Below are positions 12,839-23,234 of a stretch of 64,000 bases of DNA, piece after piece. How positions within the stretch are numbered: position 1 is the stretch's first letter; the number at the start of each line of letters is the position of its first letter. A model generated the notes under the pieces. The model was not told where the DNA came from and made no database searches. It saw only the letters and a program-made list of their open reading frames with translations. Both the position numbers and the translations under genes were made by a program. This stretch comes from Toxoplasma gondii ME49. Taxonomy: Eukaryota; Apicomplexa; Conoidasida; Eucoccidiorida; Sarcocystidae. The stretch lies in NCBI RefSeq assembly GCF_000006565.2, contig NC_031478.1:3367127-3431126 (forward strand), written 5' to 3'.

Positions 12839-15800
12839 GTGCAGCTATATATATATATATATATATATTATGCATGTACAGATACAGATACCCATGTTCA
12901 CCCCAGCTTTACAAATTCAAATATATGTATATGTGTGAGGGGACAAATTGTTCGGATATATAGACGCATCCTCTGGTCGTTTTGGGTGTCTGTTTCGTGC
13001 GCTGAATGCCACAGGAAAGACAAGAAATGAGACCAGGGAGATGGGAGACAGGTGCGTTCTTTCTTACCAGCTTTTGGTCTGTCTCGCGCTTCATCCGGCG
13101 CTCGTAGCTGGCCCGTCTCGCGAGTTCTTGTCCGGTGTCGAGTGCTTCTTCGTCTTCCTCGGAATCGGCGACAAAGCCTTCTGTCGAGAGTGGAGGACTC
13201 CGAGCGCGAAAAACAGAAAGAGAAAAAGGACACAGCGGAAGCGAAGCAACGATGCACATGGGGAAAAGGAAGACGTGAGAGCAAAGCGCACAGGCTGGGC
13301 AGTCGCCGCCGGAGAGAAAACCACCGGACAAGAGAGGAAAAAAACCGACGAAAAGGCTGAGAAAAGGATGACCTCAATCGATTGCCTTGCTACCCCGGTT
13401 CTCGAGACAAGGCGACAGGACAAGCGTAAGACAGAAGGAGAAAGATAGAGAGAGCTCAAGAGGCAACAGAGAGAAAAAAGAAAAGACTGGATCTTCACAA
13501 CACTTGAACAAGGAGATGAAGAGAGGTTAAGAGACATGAGAGAATAGTGAAGATCTCTCGGCACTTACCCTCGCTTCCGTCAGTTGGAGTCACTTCATCT
13601 TCGTCTCCATCTTCGACGATAAAATCGTTTTCTTCAGTGTCACTCAACGAGATGCTGCGCTCCTCTTCACGATGAGGGCGTCTCCCGCTACGGCACATGT
13701 CGCTGGCAAAGGCGAGGAACTGCAAACACCCACAAGCCCTGAACGCCGAATCCCTCTGAAGAAAGCGAACGTCGAATCCTCATCTCAATCTCGCGAAGTG
13801 AGGAAGTCTCAAGAGACAACGAAAACGGCTGCATCACGTTTTAAGCTTACAGCGGATACGCGTTAATGTAGACGAACTACAGACAACAGAAGAAAAAGTT
13901 AAAAGACAGATGGATCTCAAGTTCGATAGGGGCCTTCACGCTCTGTGTACCTAGGGTCGCAAAAAGGCTCCGAGAGAGCGTACAGAAGGCAGAAGACGAG
14001 CAGGAGAAGCAAGCCACAGAGACAAAACAGAAACCAATAAACGCCGGGAGGCGTACGAAGACAAAATCCCGAAAACGGAGACAAACGACAAGAAAAACGC
14101 AAGTAAAGCGACCAAGAAAGACACTTCGCTTCCAGACGTCGTACCCGGTAGCCAGGATTGAGCCGCGTTCGACTGCCTCGGCGACGAAAAGGTCCTGAAA
14201 AAGGGAGAGATTGCATACATGCACCGGGCATCTCCCCGAAACGTTGACAAATGCAGACAACGGCGCGTCGATGCACCGGAAACCGAGCCGATGTTGCATG
14301 CGTTCTACACCGAGGGAACCACGCTGAGAGGAAGCGGCTGCGGCAGCCTGCATGTTGACTGACCCTGGAATCGCGGACAAACACTCTAAAGGAACAAACA
14401 ACCTGCGATGCATACGCTTCAGCACACAGAGACATTGCGGCAAAACATCGGAGAAATACACACACACAAATGTGCACCGCCAATACACAGACCACGTCTA
14501 AACATATATATATATATATATACAAATGTCCACGTACGTATACATGTATAAATACATAAATATATACATATATGCATATACACACAAACGCAGATGCACA
14601 TATACATATATATACATATATATACATATATATACATATATATACATATATATACATATATCTGCGGAATTGGACAGAGAGGCAGAGATGAGACAGTGAC
14701 TGTGTGAAAGTAAACGCGTGAGATGAAACAAGGAGACGCGTGGGACGGCAGGAGACAGGTTCCGGTTCCACGTTCGCTTCCGCAGAGAGACGAACGTTGA
14801 GACGAAATGCCAGCGTCTGCAACATCAGATGCCGCGACCTACTGTGGGAGTCTGCGGACTCCTCTGACTCTTCGCTGTCGCATTCTTCTTTCTCGAGTTC
14901 TTCATCTGGGTTGTCAACGCCTCTTTGAACTAAACGCGCCCTGAGAGAGTTTCGCTGCACGCGTTTCGTAAGCGCTGACAAGCGACTCTTTCGTGTCTCG
15001 AGTGCCTTCCTCCACTCGCGCTCTCTCTCTGCTTCCGCGTTCTCCTTCTGTTCTGCGTGGAGTTCTTCTTCCTCTCTTTCAGCGTGCTTGTCTCTCGTTT
15101 GCTTCCCTTGTGCAGCGAAGCCCACAAACCTTTCCCTCTCGTTCGCCGACTCTGCTTCCCTGAAGGCTTTGCCGTCGCCTTCGCCGTTTTCAGCTGCTCG
15201 TCCTTCCTCGTTCGCCGCGCCTCGACGCCTTTCTTGCCGCTTCCCGGCTTTGCTTCTTCCTCCCCCGAGCCGTCGCCGGTCGCGTTTTCTCTCGTCGTCA
15301 GAGGGCTCCGAGGACTTCCACGAAGCAGGCGACGTTCGCGAGCTCCGACTCGACGGCGACACCACCTCCGAGTCGCTGCTCCTCTCTCTCCCTATCTCGC
15401 GCTCGTTCTGTCTGTCTGTCTCTGTCTCCTCTCTTGCGCCTTCCGAAGCGTCTTCGTCGATGGCTCTGATTGGCTTGACCAGTCTCCTCGCTTGAGCCTT
15501 TTCTCCGAATGGGGAGAGCGCGGAGAAGGCGGCAGCGAGTCGGGACGGCGAAGCGTGCGACAAGCAGACGCGATTCTCCCCTTCCTTCTCGTGACTCCCC
15601 TCGCGCGGGTCTGCGAGTTTCACACACAGAGTTGGAGAGGCTGTCACGGCGCGTCTGAGGCGCTTCCACGTTTTCGGTGGAGTCTGGCAAAAGCTGTCGT
15701 TCTTCTCCGCTTCGTCGCCGCGGCCTTCGCAGCGCCACCGCCCCCAGCTGTCAGCCGTACGTCTACCTGGGCGCTCGCATGAGGGAGACACCGAAGGTTT

Positions 15801-17099
15801 GTGCAGTCTGCGTCGGCGAGGCGTCTGCTCTCGGGAGGCGCTCGGGGAAGAGCGAACCTCCATGTTTGTGCGGTGTTTCGTTCGCCCTCGCTCCCGCCTC
15901 TTTTTCGCGCGCTTCGTGTGTCGCTGCGCCTTCGCCTCCACGAGCGAGAGCCGGAGAATCCTCGCGAGGTCGTCCTGGCTCTCCCACAGTGTCCCCTTTT
16001 GCCAAGAGGCCCGCCTGCCCCTGAGAAGGCGCGCAGAGCAGCGGCGGCCACTGGGGAGGGAAGGAAATTCAGGCTCGAAGTCTCTCCTCGGCGAGACGGA
16101 GACTCGAGAGCCCTCAGGTCGCTCCCCTCGGTCTCGTGCGTCTTGCCAGCTGCTTTCTCTGCCTTCCTCCGAAGAGGCTCCGGACGAGCAACTTTTCGCG
16201 GATGTACGTGAGGCATACGAACCCCCGCTGCATTTCGCAGCGCCTCCTCGAGGCGGCTTCAGAGGCTTCACCGGCGGTCGCAGCGGGAGACGGGGGGCGC
16301 GACTACCTGGTGAAGAGAGAGAAGGGGACGTCAGCGGGGCAGAAGCGGAGTTGAAGGACAAGGAGGAAGACGAGGTGACAGCCGAAGAAGAGAAGGAGAG
16401 GAAAGCCGTTAGGGAAGCGAGGGAAGACGAGTTGATGGCAGGAGAAGTCAAGGAAAAAAGAAAGGGCGTCCGCGAGGAAGAGGAACGCGAACGGGAAGAG
16501 GAGCAGCTCGTGGAAGAAGAGGAGTTTCGGGGAGAGCGGAGAATCGCGAGAGAAGAGAAAGACGTGGACGAGTAAGGCGTAGTGGAAGACCCAAAGAACG
16601 GAGCGAGACGCGTGCGGCGCGTCAACATGTTCTCCTGAGGACGGAGACACCGAGACAGCGAATGAGAACTCTCTTTCTTCGAAGGATCCGCTACCCGGTT
16701 CGAAGGCGTCGTCTGCGGCTGACACACCGGAACAATCGATTTACGAGGAGACTGCAGTGGAACAGCCGTGTATGCATTGTGTCGGGAAGAAGAGAAAGCG
16801 TCCGCCGAGCGTTCGGTCCTCAAGAACGCACGGAAGTCCCCCCTCTGGGTGCTGAAAACGGAGTTCGCACTGCCGCCGACATGTCTTGTTTCTAAAAGAC
16901 AGGCTGGAAAAGCCGAGGAGACTCGTAGGGAACCTTCCGGCTGACGGAGAAAAGACCGGTCAAAGGACTGAGTTTCTGTTTTCGGGCCAGATTGTCCGAC
17001 TTTTCTGGGTCGTTGGCCGCTGTCTAAGTCGTCGCGCACCGACGCTCGACACGCTGCCTGCGTAGCAACTCGCCGCGGACCAGAGGCGCTCAAGTCCAT
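8798..17099 (-). CDS. Multi-exon DUF4211-domain protein, probable chromatin-associated factor
   Basis: About 14 exons in transcript order: 17099-14843, 14194-14145 (3' end uncertain), 13719-13569, 13180-13068, 12709-12580 (donor uncertain), 12249-12221, 11997-11953, 11836-11736, 11433-11351, 10796-10710, 10444-10406, 9939-9892, 9572-9501, 9066-8921. All but the two uncertain donors have GT-AG borders with matching phases. Exon 1 encodes about 750 disordered residues rich in Ser, Arg and Glu. The joined 3' exons read [43 protein letters not shown], a Cys pair in [21 protein letters not shown], and finally LEFAVGKHC and [14 protein letters not shown]. This series matches DUF4211, known from vertebrate QSER1 and PRR12 and from fungal and plant proteins, including the terminal G-C-R-H-H pattern. 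The molecular role of the domain is unknown. The start at 17099 ([10 protein letters not shown]) is the likeliest ATG, although the frame is open up to 17477. Translation may read through to a stop at 8798 or continue in one more exon. Confidence 0.68.
10904..10934. repeat. TA/TACA microsatellite in an intron of the DUF4211 gene
   Basis: A run of about nine TA dinucleotides is followed by TACATACATACATA. It lies in the intron between exons 11433-11351 and 10796-10710. Confidence 0.9.
12793..12868. repeat. Double TA microsatellite in an intron of the DUF4211 gene
   Basis: Two long AT runs are separated by a short CATGTGCAGC-like interruption. They lie in the intron between exons 13180-13068 and 12709-12580. 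Confidence 0.9.
14504..14661. repeat. TA and TATATACATA microsatellites in an intron of the DUF4211 gene
   Basis: A TA run at about 14504-14522 and a tandem TATATACATA array at about 14600-14661 both lie inside the first intron (14842-14195). Confidence 0.9.
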
Positions 17100-19548
17100 G
17101 AGCAGAAATCGAGCAAAAGAGACGAACCTGAGAGCTTCAGAGGAACGGAAGAGAAAAGGAGACCCTCCGTAGGCAAGGACTCGAGCAGATGAAAGAGAAA
17201 AAAGCGTCTGGGGCTCTACTTGCTCACCAACCTTGCTACTGCTCGACTGTGTGCGCGTAGCCTTGTGCGAGGTGGGCAAGGCCGGGCGGAAGTGAAGATC
17301 GATTTGAGGGGGAGAGAAAAGCAACGATCTCGTCGGGCAAATCTCACCGTCACACAGTGCACTGTCTTTTTTGTTGCTGTGAAACGCAGGGTAGCAATCA
17401 CACTGGGCAGTCGAAAGGAAGAAACGAACGCGATTTCCCGTAGACCACAGCAACCGCAATGGAGTCGAAGAGCCCAAGCCACGGTTCTATCCATCTACTT
17501 CTCCACTGAACGAGACATGGTAGTTAGTTTCGAGAGCGAAACGGCAAATGCCTCTCTTCCGAGACTCGACCTTTCTTTCCGTTGGAACTCTCGCTCCAGA
17601 AAGAAGAAGAGAACTGGGCAAGAACGCACCGCGGACGCAAACCCGTTGCAAACGATTTACAGCACAAACAGCGAGAGATATGGGTGCAGGAGAGGTTTCA
17701 ACTCTCTCGAGCGCCAGTGCGGAAGTGGGGGAATGTGAGTGCTGCACACGACACGCAGAAGCAGACCAATAATCTCTGAAGAGTTTCCGTTTTTGGCGCG
17801 TTTGCCTTCGGGAAAGCCACAACATGCCAGAGCACGCGAAGTGGGGAAAGAAACGAGGCAGAGCGGCAGCCAAGCCTGACAGCCGTTCAGGATTTTCACG
17901 GCAAAGGCACTTTGGGGAATGTCAGTGGCTGCACGTGTTCCATCTGAGACTTTTCACCTTTTCTCTCCCAGAGCACAAAGGGGATAGTTTGGGCTACCAG
18001 AGGCCAAGAAAGTTTTCACGGAGCGACAGCGGGAGAAGGATCTTCAAATCAATTGCTGTGATTTTGAGGAACGTAGGAAATGCCATACAGCCGACTGATG
18101 ATTAATATAGTCATCGCTCAAGCATCCAACTAGCTCCTGTCAGATAAATGGAGCTGATTTCGCTCTGTGGCTTGACATCTACAGATCTAGCTGTGAAGGC
18201 AAGGGGAACACTGCACACGTAATTGACGAATAATATCGTCACCATACACGCTCTCAGATAGTTACTGCGAGGCACTCACGAGCCCAACACCATAACTGCG
18301 CACTCTCAATGATGATGGAGGCAGGTCCAGAGAACTATATGTAAGGACGATTTGGCAAACCAGCAGACCGATCTAAAGAAGTGCCGACCCCTCCATAGAG
18401 AGCAACTTAACACGTCTACAGCGTCAACGAATCTCTGGCACGAGTGGGCATCTTTCGGCTTTATCGAGATCAACTTGCTTTTTTCTATGAAGAAAACAGT
18501 CCGGAAGTAATAGAGACTCTGGCGACAAGATGCACCGAATGCCGTGAATTTCCGGTTTCAAGTTCACTTGACAACAAGACCCTTTTTTTCTCGTGAAACA
18601 AGCCATCGCTTTCACGGCTAAAAGTCAGGACAAACACACCAAACGTGGTTCTCTGAAACTTAAAACCAACGAGTTTTTTCTATTGCAGCTGCATCACGAG
18701 TTTGACACTCTTCAAGATGAAACAGTAACCTTTTGGGTAGCTTCCTCCAACGTTGAACTGAGTTGGCATATTACATACAATGACCTTGAACTAAACGATG
18801 ATAACCGGTTGATTCCATTTTAAGTTGATACGGGAAGGATCATTTGAGCGTTTACCGCCAGAACAATTGCCCCGACGGTCCGTTTTGTGTTGGCCCTCAT
18901 TCGTCGATTTCAGTTGATTTGTTTCGTACGACTCCTGACCGTCTTCGTTGCGACGTATAGCTGTGTCGATTCACCTCATTCATTCTTCATTTTGTGATTT
19001 TGGTGATGTCGTGGGCAGAACCATTCAACTCTAAACCCAAAACCCAGAACACGAGAGCTGCACGCAGCGCGGATGTCAGCCGCCCAGAGCGACTGCAGAA
19101 GCATGCAGACACAGGCGCGGTACGCCGCTACATTTATTCTCGACTGGCCGTTCGTTTAAGTTTTGGGGATTTTCTTCAAGGTTTTATCGAAACGCGTTAA
19201 GGTTAGATCTTGCATCGGTTTTTTCCTTCTTTAACTTCCGCTGGAGCGACAGCCACGGGGCCGTCCCTTTTCCGTAGGGAATTTCATCTTGCGACATCAC
19301 CTGAATTTCGGGGTTCCGTGGCGCCTTTCTTGCATGCCATTCTCACCTTCAGCCGTTTGCACTTCGCTCTCTTTTCTCCCCTCTCTGTCTCCGTTCGCGT
19401 GTTTTGCCGGTCTTCTTCCCTATTTCTCTCTTTGACATTTCTTCCATTGGCATTTTCCACAAGTTGTACTCGGGTAATCTTTACGTAGTCTCGTTCTCGA
19501 GCTTGCTGTTGTCTCCTCTCTCTTAGTTTCCTCGTTTCCACTCACAGA
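17100..19548. other. Divergent intergenic region
   Basis: This holds the 5' flank of the DUF4211 gene (minus) and the 5' flank of the small membrane protein gene at 19549 (plus). The 18600-18823 open frame is AT-rich and has no recognisable family. A long pyrimidine-rich stretch (about 19370-19540, with many TCTCTC runs) sits directly upstream of the ATG at 19549, as is usual for coccidian 5' UTRs. Confidence 0.45.
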
Positions 19549-20235
19549 ATGGCTTTCGAAGGATTTCGCCGATTTGATCCCGAGCGTCCGAACTACCGCT
19601 ACTTTCCGAATCGCACGCGAGCGCAGACGGTGTGGCTGTCCTGGGGCGTCTTTGCTCTTGGCGGGCTCGTTGGTCTGCTCTATCTGAAGTTCTCCGAGTC
19701 AAGACAACAGGACCTAGCTCGACATTATTCTGAAATCGCGCGGCACGATGGCGTGACTCAGACGGCATTCAATCAGGTGAGGCGTGAGGACGGGAAATGG
19801 TGGCCAGAAAATACAGAATTGGGTGGAGTCGTGTGGCCGAGAAAGGGGAACAGTGGATTTACCTGTCAAACGCCAAGCTCAAAGAAGTTTTTGCAGGCGC
19901 GTATTGTGTGAATCTATATGTGCAAGTACGGAAGGGCGAGAAACCAAATCGTGAAACAAGATAGTGAAGGCGATATCGGCGTGTGCGATACTTATACAGA
20001 AGTCCGTGGCTGTAATCGTTTCTATATGTTTACCCTCCGGACCAGCGCTCGCTTCTGTGTCACCAAGTTGTACGCGTCAGTAATTGCGTGCACATGTGTT
20101 GTTTTCGGGATCGTCTCACACTCACAGATCCAGAATCAAAACAACTACTTCCAGGGAGTGCTCCAGAACGCCCGTCGCCGTGATCTAGGCCTTCCTACCC
20201 CAAGGGTTCCCCTTCAGATTGAAGAAGAAAAATAA
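19549..20235 (+). CDS. Small single-pass membrane protein, possibly mitochondrial
   Basis: Two exons, 19549-19776 and 20128-20235, are joined in phase 0 (CAG/GTGAGG and CTCACAG/ATC). They encode 111 residues. The protein starts MAFEGFRRFDPERPNYRYFP, a basic aromatic N-terminus. One hydrophobic helix follows (about residues 27-47, TVWLSWGVFALGGLVGLLYL). The rest is a polar amphipathic segment with two Gln/Asn-rich stretches and a tail ending PLQIEEEK. Without splicing the frame ends soon after the donor in intron-like sequence, which supports the model. Size and topology resemble the small accessory subunits of apicomplexan respiratory complexes or ATP synthase, but that is inference from shape only. 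No family was recognised. Confidence 0.7.
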
Positions 20236-23234
20236 TCAAGAACCAACACTTCTTCGACGGTCAGAAATCCTTTTATGGCAAAGACTGCAGTTTTCAGTCT
20301 ATGTTGCACAGGAACTGTGACTGTCGGCAACTGCTCCTCTCCCGTCGGTTCGGTGAAGAAAAAATTGGCGAACGCGGCCTGAGAGAGTGACTGATGTGTT
20401 GTATAAAGCGATTGCTGCGATTTATTACAGGCGGATCGACGGGGAAGTGGACCAGAGGTCTTCCGTTGTGGTAGATGTGGGCGACACATATATATGTGTG
20501 CATGTGCCTTGTACCACGTTTCCTAGTGGGTTGCTTGATAGCGTGGTAAATGAATAAGAGGTTCGAGAAGCAAAGACGCACCCGTGTGCGCACGCATACA
20601 GGCATCCCGCGTGTATATTCTGAATTCGTCGAGCGTGGACATTCTTGTGAACGAACGCAGGTATCGTTTTTCGAAAACAGCAGGAAGTGCAAACTGAGCA
20701 CATGCACTGAACGAAGAAGAGGGTAAACACCAATGAGTATTTTTTGGTGAGACAGCTGTAGATAGACGTGCACTCAGTGCGGCGACGATCAGACCAGAGT
20801 GGTGTGGATTAGAACAAACGACAAGTGGACAGTTTGAGGAACTCACTGTGAACGCACTGTTGCAGACAAAAACCAATATAATCAGTGAAACCCTCTGTTG
20901 TGTTTTCCGGAGCCTGAATTCCGTTGTGCGTTTCCCAGCTTGCAATCCTCTTTCTGAAGAGAATCCAACTTCTTGGCATTTGCCTCTATAATATTTCTGT
21001 ATCATGTATAAATGATCCAAGAAATACTTTCTATGAAGGCAGAGCAATTTCAACATCAAGAGGTGCTTTAAAAGTATAAATAATTTGAAAACATATTTTT
21101 ACATTTTTTAGTTGGAAGAAAATATATCAGTAAAAGCTTGGAATTAGCACATCGAATTCCGCACTGAAAAAGGGCCAGTTCGCGTGGTAGTCGATGCTCA
21201 GAGGAAAGGAGTGACGATCTGCATTGAAACAGGAAGTAGTCAATGTTTTCCGTCCCTTACCGTTCCTGGCGAAATGCACGCGTCAAAATATCTCACTAGT
21301 TGTGTCTAGTTCAGCCATTTTGCCTGCCGTCTGTCGTTCATCTGCGAAAGCTCGGGAGAACGCCACGTTTGAAGACATGCGCCAGGAACGACGTTGTATT
21401 TCATCCCAGAAGGAAACTGCATCTCGTTTTTATAAACTTCGGGGGTAGATAATAAAAGTGGAGGGGACCGTGTGTAAGGTAATTCTGGCTTCTTAGCACA
21501 GACAAAAGGTGCGACGCGCGTTGATCGACAAGCGGTGCTCTTACAACATGGAGTCCCTGGAGACACAGATATGGAACAGCAGAATGACAAAAGATCGCTT
21601 TTTTAGCTTACTTACCGAAAGGCAGCGGCGATTTCCTGCTTCCACTGTTCATGCCATCATCTCTTTCGCTGTTGGTCCTGCGCTTCTTCATTCGTGCACA
21701 CTCCATCACCTGATTCTCAGTTGTCTCTTTTTTCACCATTTTCCTGGGTGGGTACCTTTGGCCCCATTTTTTGTACCTACATCGGCGGGATCGTATACTC
21801 GGAAGAAGCGGCCAAATCACCACTCCCTCCTGCTGTCCACGAGGCGCAGCAGGATGGTTCAATTCCGCGGGACTCCTCCCAAACAGCTGCTCACAAAATC
21901 CTACAGGAATCAAAGCCGCATTAGTTCTTGAGAGCAGAACTGGAGGCCCCTCAATGTAAATTAGTACTAACAAGCTACCTTATCTTCCGTACAAAGCTGA
22001 TATTAAGCCAGGAGATCCACAGGGATACTCGAAAGCCACGTGACTCCCCCAAAGCGGTTTTTCTCGGAACTGTACAGGAATCAGGATGCTGCAGTAGCTT
22101 CTCCGGACCCATTCAGGTGTATCGAGGTTTTAGGTGCATTTAGCTCGAGGCCGCTACTATCGGCGTCTTGCACTGAGTCACCGCAACGGGCGCCCCTCTT
22201 TGGGACGCTCTGCTCTGGTGATGGTTTTTTCGATCAGCTGACTCACCAGCAAACCACTAGGAGAGCTGATCTTGTGTAGATCCACGAACACGAAATGCGC
22301 CCGTACCTTGCGGGGTTTCTCTACGCACAGATTCCCTTCCTTCTGTCCCTAGAATGTTCATTCTCAAGTACCAAGTATCTTTCGAAAGGTGCGCCATTGC
22401 GCCTTGACCGTCAACAGCGACTTCATATCTTTCTTCGACGGGGACTCTGGCACGGATCCTGATTCTCCTTTGATCCAGAGGAAAGTTTGATAGACAGAGT
22501 AAGACATGTGTGAAGGTAGAGTCTGGAAGATCAAGGCACGAGCCACGCATGCCTCCGCAAGGCTTGACGCATGGTGGGACTTTTTTGGCTCCAGTGTACA
22601 TCTCGCTGAGCAGCTCTCACACCAGCCACTGACAGAGAAGCTGCGTATAGAAAGTCGCCGTCATGCGTATCAGCAAACTACCATGGACAGGTCCTTTCTA
22701 CACTGATATCGGCGTCAAGGTACCCTGAACGGTTGCTCTCCCTTTCGCTGGTCTCGGTGTTTCCCTTCCTTCCCGAACAAAACACCCCCTTTTCCCGCTA
22801 CAATGCCTTTTTACGTGTCCCCTTATTGACTCAACCGCGTTCTATCGCAGTCTTTGTCGTATAATACCGGACGAGAGAGTATTACCGTGTAGTACCATCG
22901 GCAGTGCGGATGCGGCAGAAGAGTCTGGTCCACGATGCGATACACAGTCATACGCAGGGTAGTCGCTGGAGAAAGGAACAGAACATCCCCTTCCCACGGG
23001 CGCATTTTTATAAGGGCCCTCGTGTGTACAGCCTTGAGACCGCTCCTCGAAACTTCCGTTCTTACGCAAGACCCGTCGCTTTTTCAGTTCGTCGGTGTCA
23101 GGCGCGTTTGTTTGTGTCTTCCGCTACCCCCAGTCTGTGTGTTGCCTCTATGTGTCCTGCGTCAGCGGGCACACATCTTCATTATATTCTCTCGTTGCGA
23201 ACAAACGCGATTCAGCTGTGTCATTGTCCCCATC
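20236..23234. other. Intergenic stretch with AT-rich patches and a weak direct repeat
   Basis: No supported gene. The segment at about 21060-21150 is strongly AT-rich. Two blocks at about 21860-21930 and 22040-22110 share the order GACTCC, CAA, ACAGGAATCA and TAG with moderate similarity. They may be an old direct duplication. A frame on the plus strand is open upstream of 23235 but is judged 5' UTR. Confidence 0.4.

Noticed and set aside
15057..15782. Plus-strand frames of 130-260 codons over the DUF4211 first exon
   Set aside because: Shadows of the minus-strand exon, with Arg/Ser/Leu composition and no domain.
18832..18845. GGGAAGGATCATTTG resembling the 3' end of 18S rRNA
   Set aside because: The match is limited to about a dozen bases, and the flanking sequence does not follow rRNA or ITS1.
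19029..19047. TCTAAACCCAAAACCC resembling the telomere unit CCCTAAA
   Set aside because: Fewer than two imperfect units; no array.
22935..23234. In-frame upstream extension of the membrane protein
   Set aside because: The sequence is Cys/Leu-rich and would bury the signal peptide 100 residues inside, so the ATG at 23235 is preferred.
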